A stretch of DNA of 21,862 nucleotides from JAHIKV01 sp965195225 (GTDB taxonomy: Bacteria; Planctomycetota; Planctomycetia; Pirellulales; Thermoguttaceae): NCBI GenBank assembly GCA_965195225.1, contig CBDAFL010000172.1, forward strand, positions 1 to 21,862. The letters run 5' to 3'. Below are positions 14,529-21,862 of the stretch, piece after piece (positions within the stretch are counted from its first letter, which is position 1; each line of letters starts with the position of its first letter). Both the position numbers and the translations under genes were made by a program. The notes beneath the pieces are model-generated. The model was not told where the DNA came from, did no database searches, and was given only the letters and a program-made list of their open reading frames with translations.

Positions 14529-15802
14529 GCGAAAAAGTATTGTACATGGAAGATGACGAGGCACAGGCGCGGCTGGTGCGGAAGTGCCTGGAGCGGGCAG
14601 GCTACGAGGTCGACGTGGCCGAAGACGGGGCCGCCGGCCTGGCCGCTTGCGAGGCGATCCGCTACGACGCGGTAATCGTCGATCAGACCATGCCCGAAAT
14701 GAGCGGACTGGATGTGATCCGGGCGATGGCCGATCGTGGGCCGCTGCCGCCTACGATCATGGTCACGGGGACCGGCAACGAGCAGATCGCCGTCGAGGCG
14801 ATGAAGCTGGGCGTAAGCGACTATTTGACGAAGGACCTCGAGGGAGGATTCGTGAACGTGTTGCCGCTGGTGGTGGGTCGGGCAATCCAACAGTGGCTGA
14901 TGTTGCGGGAAAAACAACGGGTGGAAAAGGAATTGGCCCGCGTTCAGCGGTTGGAGTCGATCGGAAAGCTGGCCGCCGGCCTCGCCCATGAAATCAACAC
15001 GCCCACTCAATACATCGGCGACAACACGCGTTTTCTCCAAGACGCCTTCAAGGACATTAGCGGTCTGCTGGACGCCTTCGATCGACTCTTGCAAGCCGCC
15101 CGGAACGATTCCGTCTCCGAGGATCTGATTAAGGAAATCGAGGCCGAACTCCGCAACGCCGACATGGGTTACTTGAACCGTGAAATCCCCCTGGCCATTG
15201 GGCAATCCTTGGAGGGAGTGGACTACGTGGCCAACATCGTCGACGCAATGAAGGAGTTCTCGCATCCGGCCAATGGGGAAAAACAACCGATCGACCTCAA
15301 TCATGCCATCCTCGGCGCGACGACGCTCTGCTGCGGCGAATGGAAGCACCAGGCCGAGTTGGTCACCGACTTCGACACCAAATTGCCCCTGGTCTGCTGT
15401 CTGCCGACCGACATCAACCGCCTGGTGGTGAACCTGGTGGTGAACGCCGTCCACGCCATCGCCGACGCCGCCCGCGACGACGACGAAAGGAAGGGCACGA
15501 TCACCATCCGAACGAAATACGACGATCCGTGGGCGGAAATCCGCGTGGAAGACAACGGCACGGGTATCCCCGACGAAATCCGCTCCCGCGTATTCGACCT
15601 CTTTTTCACCACGAAAGAGGTCGGACACGGCTCCGGACAGGGGCTGGCCATCGTGCATAACATCGTGGTCGATAAACACGGCGGCACTATCGACTTTCAG
15701 ACAAAGGAGGGCGAGGGAACCACGGTTATCGTTCGCCTGCCGATCGACGAGTGTCCGACGCCGAGCGCCGTCGAACAGCCCGCCGAGGAGTTGGCCGTAT
15801 GA
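14525..15802 (+). CDS. Hybrid histidine kinase with N-terminal receiver domain (REC-HisKA-HATPase)
   Basis: 425 aa, TTG start. REC at about 4-120 with acidic residues near 9-11, phospho-acceptor Asp53 in AVIVDQTMPE, Thr81 and Lys103. The dimerisation helix carries His155 in LESIGKLAAGLAHEINTPTQ. It is followed by about 100 residues of helical linker, then an HATPase: N box RLVVNLVVNAVHAI (Asn307), VEDNGTGIPDEI (G1), FFTTKEVGHGSGQGLAIVHN (G2). There is no membrane segment, so it is cytoplasmic. With its input REC and coupled translation to the REC-HD-GYP protein, the pair probably forms a phospho-signal relay that sets c-di-GMP level; direction of transfer is inference. An upstream kinase would be needed to load the N-terminal REC. 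The long minus-strand frame opposite is a shadow. Confidence 0.9.
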   Translation: MSEKVLYMEDDEAQARLVRKCLERAGYEVDVAEDGAAGLAACEAIRYDAVIVDQTMPEMSGLDVIRAMADRGPLPPTIMVTGTGNEQIAVEAMKLGVSDYLTKDLEGGFVNVLPLVVGRAIQQWLMLREKQRVEKELARVQRLESIGKLAAGLAHEINTPTQYIGDNTRFLQDAFKDISGLLDAFDRLLQAARNDSVSEDLIKEIEAELRNADMGYLNREIPLAIGQSLEGVDYVANIVDAMKEFSHPANGEKQPIDLNHAILGATTLCCGEWKHQAELVTDFDTKLPLVCCLPTDINRLVVNLVVNAVHAIADAARDDDERKGTITIRTKYDDPWAEIRVEDNGTGIPDEIRSRVFDLFFTTKEVGHGSGQGLAIVHNIVVDKHGGTIDFQTKEGEGTTVIVRLPIDECPTPSAVEQPAEELAV

Positions 15803-15813
15803 CAACGCACCAC

Positions 15814-15928
15814 GGGTGGCCGCGATAGCTCTGCTATCGGGGCGGCGGAGCCGCAAGAGGTTTTTCACGCCGCGCGGAATCCTTCTCGTGCCTGCGGCAC
15901 CCCGATAGCAGAGCTATCGGGGCCACCC
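15814..15928. repeat. 29-bp inverted repeat between convergent genes, containing the HD-protein stop codon
   Basis: Arms 15814-15842 and 15900-15928 match at 28 of 29 positions, each with its own palindrome CGATAGC-tct-GCTATCG. The intervening 57 bases contain a second weaker pair (GCCGC/GCGGC). The right arm provides the last codons (GWPR) and TAG of the HD-domain gene, so the repeat seems to have landed on that gene's 3' end. It can also fold as a bidirectional terminator. Confidence 0.8.
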
Positions 15929-16645
15929 GCACGCGCCGTCCAGATCGCGGATGTAGCTCAGTGCGTCGCACACTTCGGGCACGTTCATCCCCACCGCCCG
16001 ACCTTGCCGGTCGCACTCGGCCAAGAGCATCAACTCGTCAAAACTCTCGGACGCCTCCAACCGGCGGCGGAGCCGCGCCCCGACCGAGCCATTGCGGAAA
16101 GACAGGGCCTCGACGTGGTGCTCGATCAACCATGCCGTGCGCGGGCTGATCGAGCCGCCCAGCGCCTCCAGACCGGCCGCCACGTGGTCGCGACGGTCGA
16201 TCGCCTTGCCAACGTCGTGAAGCAACGCGGAGAGCAGAAAATCTTCGTCGTAGGGCAACCTCTCGCGGGACAACTCGAAAACCTGCAAACTGTGATATAG
16301 TACGTCTCCCTCGGGATGCTCGTCCGGCGATTGGGAGACGTGTTCCAGCGGCGCCAGCAACAACTCGTACGTACGGAACCGGTCGGCAACCGTAAAGCCA
16401 CGACCGGCGGTCGCGCCGGCCGAATTGGTCAACAGCTCCCTTTGCTCATCCGGTCCGGCACGGTCGAATATCCGCAGGTGCCGGCGGACCTCCCGATTGT
16501 GTGGAAGGTCGTCCGGCTTGATCGCGCCGACGGCGAATCGTCGGGCGGCCTTCATTTTTGCCCGGGCATATTGCGTCTCCTCGCGGGCATAGATCAGCCG
16601 CGCCGCCTCGAAAGCCACTCGACGACGTAAACGTTCAGACGACAT
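15914..16645 (-). CDS. HD-domain protein (putative metal-dependent phosphohydrolase)
   Basis: 243 aa from ATG 16645; a GTG at 16654 would add MPK. The N-terminal 60 residues (LRRRVAFEAARLIYAREETQ, then KMKAARRFAVGAIKPDDLP) resemble a conserved helical region in HD proteins of this type. The HD core shows His118 (LYHSLQVFELS), His143-Asp144 (LLSALLHDVGKAIDRRDH) and a later Asp at 212 (AECDRQGRA), the ligands expected for a metal phosphohydrolase. The substrate is unknown. The start overlaps the sigma factor's end by 11 bases, so the two are co-transcribed and coupled. The last residues and stop codon come from a palindromic repeat, suggesting the C-terminus has been altered. Confidence 0.82.
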   Translation of the reverse strand: MSSERLRRRVAFEAARLIYAREETQYARAKMKAARRFAVGAIKPDDLPHNREVRRHLRIFDRAGPDEQRELLTNSAGATAGRGFTVADRFRTYELLLAPLEHVSQSPDEHPEGDVLYHSLQVFELSRERLPYDEDFLLSALLHDVGKAIDRRDHVAAGLEALGGSISPRTAWLIEHHVEALSFRNGSVGARLRRRLEASESFDELMLLAECDRQGRAVGMNVPEVCDALSYIRDLDGACGWPR

Positions 16646-17270
16646 TTTCGGCACTGTATTCTTGTTCTTCCATCGTTTGCTGTAGTTTGCGAATCGCCCG
16701 CATCCACAGCATTTGCACCGCCGGACGGGAGCGGCCCATCCGCTCCGCCGCCTCGTTGAACGAGAGCCGCTGAAGGTTTCGGAGCATCACGACCTCCTGA
16801 TAATCGGTCGGAAGCTCGGCCAGCGCCGCGGTTACACGCAGTTCGGTGTCCAGCCGCAAGAACTCCTGGCTGGGTGTGGGTTGCTCGGCGGCCGGCTCTG
16901 GCGCGCCGCGACGGAAGCTGTCGTCCGGGTCTTGGAAGGGCACCTCGCGGCCCGCCGCCCGTTTGGCCGTCAAGCGATAACGGCGCACGAAGTCGGCCGC
17001 GTTGTGGTTGAGAATCTTCCGCAGCCAGGCCAGCCATTCCTGCTCGCTATGTCCCCGAAATCGCTCGAAGTCGCGGTGGGCCTCGAGCATCGTTTCCTGA
17101 ACCAGGTCCGAGGCGTCGACCTTCCGCCGCAACCAGGTTTCGATCTGCGATCGGGCGACGAAACCCAAATATGATCGGCACAGCGCAAAGAGCCGTTCCC
17201 GGCACTCGGCGTCTCCCCCTCGCGCGGCTTCGATCAGTCCCGAATATCGGACCGAATCGTTTTCAACCAT
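16635..17270 (-). CDS. ECF-type RNA polymerase sigma factor
   Basis: 211 aa. Sigma region 2 at about 28-100 (CRSYLGFVAR, DASDLVQETMLEAHRDFERF, EWLAWLRKILNHNAADFVRR) and region 4 at about 140-200 (ALAELPTDYQEVVMLRNLQR, SFNEAAERMGRSRPAVQMLW) are clear, joined by a Pro-rich linker. It directs RNA polymerase to a small regulon. No anti-sigma factor is adjacent; the downstream HD protein overlaps it instead and could be a functional partner. ATG 17270 lacks a Shine-Dalgarno; the bases just upstream read ACTATATATT, so a -10-like sequence sits against the start and leaderless or very short-leader initiation is possible. The frame continues upstream to 17786 but that part is antisense to the helicase gene. 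Confidence 0.9.
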   Translation of the reverse strand: MVENDSVRYSGLIEAARGGDAECRERLFALCRSYLGFVARSQIETWLRRKVDASDLVQETMLEAHRDFERFRGHSEQEWLAWLRKILNHNAADFVRRYRLTAKRAAGREVPFQDPDDSFRRGAPEPAAEQPTPSQEFLRLDTELRVTAALAELPTDYQEVVMLRNLQRLSFNEAAERMGRSRPAVQMLWMRAIRKLQQTMEEQEYSAENVV

Positions 17271-17392
17271 AATATATAGTGTACCGCGGAACGGTGGGGT
17301 TCGCCAGTCCAAGACGCGAAGTCCGGTGATGATATGGTTGTCACCCGTGAACCCGGGGATGCGAAACCGCAAGCGGCAAATCCCAAATCCTC

Positions 17393-17441
17393 CGCCCCTC
17401 GCCCCTCGCCCCTCGCCCCTCGCCCCTCGCCCCTCGCCCCT
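17393..17441. repeat. Seven tandem copies of CGCCCCT (AGGGGCG on the minus strand)
   Basis: Units start at 17393, 17400, 17407, 17414, 17421, 17428 and 17435 with no mismatch. On the minus strand this gives runs of GGGG separated by CGA, fitting the G-quadruplex pattern. The array lies in the 192-base space between the divergent sigma factor and helicase genes, 22 bases before the helicase ATG. Confidence 0.9.
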
Positions 17442-17462
17442 CTTTCCTGTAACCTGTACCTC

Positions 17463-19625
17463 ATGCTTTCTCACACTGAAATACTTGGTCCCGGCGGAAG
17501 GATTGCCGCCCGGTTGCCGAACTACGAACACCGCGACGAACAGCTCGCCATGGCCGAGGCCGTCGATCGGGCCATCCGGCGGCGACGCCACCTGGTCGTC
17601 GAGGCGGGGACCGGCGTGGGCAAGAGCTTCGCCTACCTCGTCCCCGCCATCCTCTCCGTCGCCGCCGATAAGGACCGGGGAGGGGGCAAGGGGGAGGGGG
17701 ATAGTTCCATTGTCGAAGAGCGACAATCGGGACAGTCCTCGCGCCGCGTGGTCGTCTCCACGCACACCATCAGCCTGCAAGAGCAATTGATTGGCAAGGA
17801 CATCCCGCTGTTGAATAGCGTGATTCCGCTGGAGTTCTCGGCCGTGTTGGTCAAGGGGCGAGGAAACTACCTGAGCCTGCGGCGGTTGGAGAACGCTCTG
17901 GGCCGCGCCGCCGGATTATTCGACGAGCCGGAAGAACTCGACCAACTCCGTCGGCTCCGCGACTGGGCAAAATGGACGGCCGACGGCTCGCTGGCCGACC
18001 TCGATTTTCGCCCCTTGCCGGCCGTCTGGGACGAGGTATCGAGCGACCACGGCAACTGCATGGGCCGCACCTGTCCGCACTACGCCAAATGTTTCTACTA
18101 CAAAGCCAGGCGACGGATGCAGAACGCCCAAATCCTGGTCGTCAACCATGCCCTGTTCTTCACCGACTTGGCCTTGCGGCGCGAGCAGGTCAGCATCCTG
18201 CCCGATTATCAGACGGTCGTGCTCGACGAGGCACACACGATCGAGGCCGCCGCCGGCGAATACCTCGGCCTGAAAGTAACCAGCGGCCAGATCGAATACA
18301 CATTGCGGAAGCTGTACAACGATCGGACCAACCGCGGGCTGTTGGTCCACCACAAGCTGTCTGACGCCCAGAAGGAGGTCTGGGAGTGTCGGGAGCGGGC
18401 GAGCGATTTCTTCGACTCGATCGCCCGATGGCTGGCCGAGGAGCCGGGAGGCAACGGGCGCGTCCGCCGGGCCGGCATCGTCTCGAACCCGCTCGGCGAG
18501 CGGCTGCGGAAGCTCGTCGCAACCCTGCGGCGACACGCCAACGACATTGAACAGCCCGAGCAGCGAATGGACTTCACCGCCGCGGCCGGCCGGTTGGACA
18601 CGCTATGCCGAGGGATTTCCGACTGGCTCGGCCAGGACATTCCCGACTCGGTATATTGGGTCGAGCGGGGAGGAGGCCGCGGCCGATTGCGGATCACGCT
18701 GGCGGCTGCCCCGATCGACGTCGGACCGGTCATCCGCGAACACCTCTTCAACAAAGTGCCGACCGTCGTGATGACCAGCGCCACGCTGGCCACCGCCGGA
18801 GGGAACCACGAGCCGTCGTTCGAGTTTTTCCAGTCGCGGATCGGTCTGAAAGCGGAAAAAGGGGGCAGTCCCCATTTGTGCGACGACCATGCAGACATGG
18901 TGCCCGCCTCCGGGCCGTCCCGGCAAACGGGGACTGTCCCCTTTTTCCGAGTGGATACGCTCTGGCAAGGCAGCCCGTTCGACTACAGCCGTCAGGCGAA
19001 GCTGGTGCTGCTGGCCGACATGCCCGACCCCGGCGCCGACGCGGCGCGTTACGAGCGGGCTACGGTCGAGATGATCCGCCGCTACGTTGCCCGCAGCGAC
19101 GGCCGGGCCTTCGTCCTCTTTACCAGCTACGAAATGATGAACCGTGTGGCAGCGGCCTTGACCGGCTGGCTGGCCGAGCAGGACCTCGCTCTCTACAACC
19201 AGGGCGAAGGGACGCCGCGGAGTAGAATGATCGAGCTGTTCAAGCGGAACCGCCGCTCGGTGCTGTTCGGCGTGGAGAGTTTTTGGCAGGGGGTGGACGT
19301 GCCGGGCGACGCGCTGCAGAACGTGATCATCACCCGGCTGCCGTTCAGCGTTCCCGACCGGCCGCTGTTGGAGGCCCGACTCGAGGCAATCCGCGCCGCC
19401 GGGGGCAATCCATTCCGCGACTACCAATTGCCCGAGGCGATACTGAAGCTCAAGCAGGGTTTCGGCCGTCTGATCCGCAATAAGCGCGACACGGGTATGG
19501 TGGTGATCCTCGATCCCCGGGTTCGGACGAAGTCCTACGGCCGGTTGTTTCTCGCCTCGTTGCCCCGCTGCCGCCAGACGACGGAGCGGGTTTCGTGCCC
19601 GTCGGCCGGTGATTTCGGGCAGTAA
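17463..19625 (+). CDS. DinG/XPD-family ATP-dependent DNA helicase
   Basis: 720 aa from ATG 17463; an in-phase ATG at 17334 only adds codons made from the heptamer array. Seen: EILGPGGRIAARLPNYEHRD, Walker A AGTGVGKS (48-55), VVVSTHTISLQEQLI, an Fe-S domain with Cys199, Cys204 and Cys210 but Ser138 where the first cysteine normally lies (KGRGNYLSLRRL), LVVNHALFFTDLAL, DEAH (VLDEAHTIE, 253-261), VVMTSATLA, GSPFDYSRQA, FVLFTSYEMMNRV, FGVESFWQGVDVPGDALQNV and QGFGRLIRNKRDTG. DinG enzymes are 5'-3' helicases that unwind R-loops, forks and G-quadruplexes. Two segments, residues 72-92 and 464-496, are encoded by repeat elements and interrupt conserved regions in frame. The gene is alone, ending about 180 bases before an intrinsic terminator. 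Confidence 0.9.
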   Translation: MLSHTEILGPGGRIAARLPNYEHRDEQLAMAEAVDRAIRRRRHLVVEAGTGVGKSFAYLVPAILSVAADKDRGGGKGEGDSSIVEERQSGQSSRRVVVSTHTISLQEQLIGKDIPLLNSVIPLEFSAVLVKGRGNYLSLRRLENALGRAAGLFDEPEELDQLRRLRDWAKWTADGSLADLDFRPLPAVWDEVSSDHGNCMGRTCPHYAKCFYYKARRRMQNAQILVVNHALFFTDLALRREQVSILPDYQTVVLDEAHTIEAAAGEYLGLKVTSGQIEYTLRKLYNDRTNRGLLVHHKLSDAQKEVWECRERASDFFDSIARWLAEEPGGNGRVRRAGIVSNPLGERLRKLVATLRRHANDIEQPEQRMDFTAAAGRLDTLCRGISDWLGQDIPDSVYWVERGGGRGRLRITLAAAPIDVGPVIREHLFNKVPTVVMTSATLATAGGNHEPSFEFFQSRIGLKAEKGGSPHLCDDHADMVPASGPSRQTGTVPFFRVDTLWQGSPFDYSRQAKLVLLADMPDPGADAARYERATVEMIRRYVARSDGRAFVLFTSYEMMNRVAAALTGWLAEQDLALYNQGEGTPRSRMIELFKRNRRSVLFGVESFWQGVDVPGDALQNVIITRLPFSVPDRPLLEARLEAIRAAGGNPFRDYQLPEAILKLKQGFGRLIRNKRDTGMVVILDPRVRTKSYGRLFLASLPRCRQTTERVSCPSAGDFGQ
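17677..17738 (+). repeat. G-quadruplex motif plus hairpin inserted in the helicase gene
   Basis: Four G-runs (4, 5, 5 and 5 long) separated by A, CAA and A occupy 17677-17700 on the coding strand. A perfect 7-base hairpin ATTGTCG/CGACAAT follows at 17709-17727, then GGGACAGTCC at 17729-17738, the same core as in the second insert. It codes for DRGGGKGEGDSSIVEERQSG, placed between VPAILSVAAD and RRVVVSTHT, which are normally close together. Confidence 0.7.
18853..18949. repeat. REPIN-like element (two inverted 26-bp REPs) inserted in the helicase gene
   Basis: Left arm 18853-18878 and right arm 18924-18949 match at 24 of 26 positions (CGGAAAAAGGGG(G/A)CAGTCCCC), with a 45-base spacer. Each arm contains the small palindrome GGGGAC/GTCCCC. 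It encodes KAEKGGSPHLCDDHADMVPA...QTGTVPFFRV (about residues 464-496) between FFQSRIGL and DTLWQGSPFDY, motifs normally separated by only a few residues. Confidence 0.8.
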
Positions 19626-19749
19626 AACGGTTTTTGCACTCGTACATGGGGCACGGCACGTAGAATAATCTCCAAATTGCCCTTGTGCCGGGTGGCGGAA
19701 ATCGCTGCCTGCTCGCCCAGCTACGAAATCGGCGGAAAGTCAGAGAACC

Positions 19750-19774
19750 GTCAGGTACGGGGTATCTGGCCTAC
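19750..19774 (+). repeat. Second copy of one arm of the GTCAGGTAC repeat
   Basis: This 25-base stretch (starting GTCAGGTACGGGGTA) matches the right arm of the inverted repeat at 13211-13235 at about 22 of 25 positions. The other arm is absent, so it is a solo REP-like copy. Confidence 0.6.
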
Positions 19775-19807
19775 GGCCGCGTGGACGCGACGGCTAAACG
19801 TCATTAC

Positions 19808-19838
19808 CCCCGCGCTTTGCAGTCGCGGGGCGTTTTTT
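19808..19838 (+). terminator. Intrinsic terminator downstream of the helicase gene
   Basis: CCCCGCG (19808-19814) pairs perfectly with CGCGGGG (19824-19830) over a 9-base loop and is followed by CGTTTTTT. It is the clearest terminator in the window and stops + strand transcription before it runs into glnS. Confidence 0.85.
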
Positions 19839-19846
19839 CCAATCCC

Positions 19847-19867
19847 CGAATCCCGAATCCCGAATCC
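19847..19867. repeat. Three tandem CGAATCC heptamers
   Basis: Perfect units start at 19847, 19854 and 19861, preceded by a degenerate one. The 3' end of the glnS stop region begins seven bases later. It is the second heptamer array in the window beside the CGCCCCT array. Confidence 0.75.
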
Positions 19868-19873
19868 CTAACC

Positions 19874-21571
<1,698 letters not shown>

Positions 21572-21862
21572 GTATTGTATCCGTAGTTGTATGAAACGTT
21601 ACGTCCGTTGACGGGCGTGGCCGCTTTAGCGGTATTAGGCTTGGCGTTTACGTCTAAACCGAGAACCTATTCTATCCCAAGTGTTTACGCCTGGAACCTG
21701 TTTTCTCTAGCCCAGGCGTTTACAGGATTATGCAAGTGCTAGCTTATGTTGTTCCTGTAAAAATAGCCATCGAGCACCGGCCACCAAGATTTTAGCTTGA
21801 ATCCAATGACGCACTCGGCTGAAGCGACGGACCCAGGCGGGTAACGGACCCAGTCCGCCGCC
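21572..21862. other. Upstream region of glnS to the window edge
   Basis: No gene seen. It should contain the glnS promoter, which I cannot place with confidence. A CCGCT/AGCGG hairpin lies at about 21621-21632, and a degenerate direct repeat occupies 21644-21723. ACGGACCCAG occurs twice near the right edge (about 21822-21852). Confidence 0.45.
21644..21723. repeat. Degenerate 35-37-bp direct repeat upstream of glnS
   Basis: GCGTTTAC, GTGTTTAC and GCGTTTAC begin at 21644, 21681 and 21716; between them GAGAACCTATTCTATCCCA and GGAACCTGTTTTCTCTAGCC are alignable. Two and a part copies. They could be binding sites or an old duplication. Confidence 0.45.

Larger units (their letters stand above)
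19626..19873 (+). other. Gap between helicase and glnS, possible small transcript ending at a terminator
   Basis: No gene is seen. The stretch holds one arm of the GTCAGGTAC repeat (19750-19774), an intrinsic terminator (19808-19838) and three CGAATCC heptamers. The 180 bases before the terminator are either the helicase 3' untranslated region or a small RNA; CGGCAC (about 19654) and GTGCCG (about 19685) could pair. Confidence 0.45.

Noticed and set aside
14348..15868. A 506-codon minus-strand frame opposite the two-component pair
   Set aside because: Composition is typical of an antisense shadow and it covers conserved kinase motifs on the + strand.
16635..17786. Longer sigma factor starting at 17786
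   Set aside because: The extra residues are antisense to the helicase gene and translate the heptamer array; the sigma factor begins normally at 17270.
21644..21723. Short CRISPR-like repeat upstream of glnS
   Set aside because: Only two and a part degenerate copies, and the sequence between the motifs is itself similar, so there are no spacers.

Overview
The window looks like a chromosomal piece from a planctomycete, probably in or near the Pirellulales. The support is the style of the genes: a secreted leucine-rich-repeat protein with the 'xTDAGLxHLKGL' repeat, a DUF1080 protein next to a Ser-rich tract, a RAYT-like transposase with the lineage's 'YHVLNRGNAR' start, large two-component proteins, a DinG-type helicase with a Ser-for-Cys Fe-S ligand, and many palindromic repeats between and inside genes. 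No 16S rRNA or other strict taxonomic marker is present, so the assignment is inference.

Layout. (1) 1-3920 is an accessory-looking stretch of visibly lower G+C: a 20-repeat secreted LRR protein (+), a DUF1080 reading frame (-) fused upstream to Ser-rich repeats, and a frameshifted RAYT transposase relic (-). It ends at a tRNA-Ser(GGA) (-) at 3921-4002. (2) 4003-4797 is gene-free and holds hairpins plus a good sigma70-like promoter. It leads into a CHASE-PAS-HisKA_3 sensor kinase best started at TTG 4798. (3) 7051-11008 (-) is a compact operon read as LysR regulator, then ferredoxin/ASKHA reductive activase, then BioF2/CelD-type GNAT acetyltransferase. (4) 11501-13107 (+) carries rpsR (bS18) and aroC (chorismate synthase), with MITE-like inverted-repeat elements around rpsR. 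(5) 13380-15802 (+) is a translationally coupled signalling pair: a REC-HD-GYP protein (c-di-GMP hydrolysis) and a REC-histidine kinase. (6) 15914-17270 (-) is an ECF sigma factor overlapping an HD-domain protein. (7) 17463-19625 (+) is a DinG-family helicase, divergent from the sigma factor across a 7-unit heptamer repeat. (8) 19874-21571 (-) is glnS, separated from the helicase by a clear intrinsic terminator.

How the genes work together. Housekeeping genes (rpsR, aroC, glnS, tRNA-Ser) are interleaved with signalling genes and an unusual ATP-dependent reductive activase operon that has no corrinoid protein or methyltransferase beside it in the window.

Most striking signal. Palindromic REP/REPIN-like elements sit inside three unrelated coding sequences (GNAT, ASKHA, and twice in the helicase) without breaking the frame. 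Their cores (AAAAAGGGGACAGTCCCC-like) resemble the sequence directly upstream of the dead RAYT transposase at 3906-3917. One insert in the helicase gene also carries a strong G-quadruplex motif, and the helicase promoter region carries a second one on the other strand.
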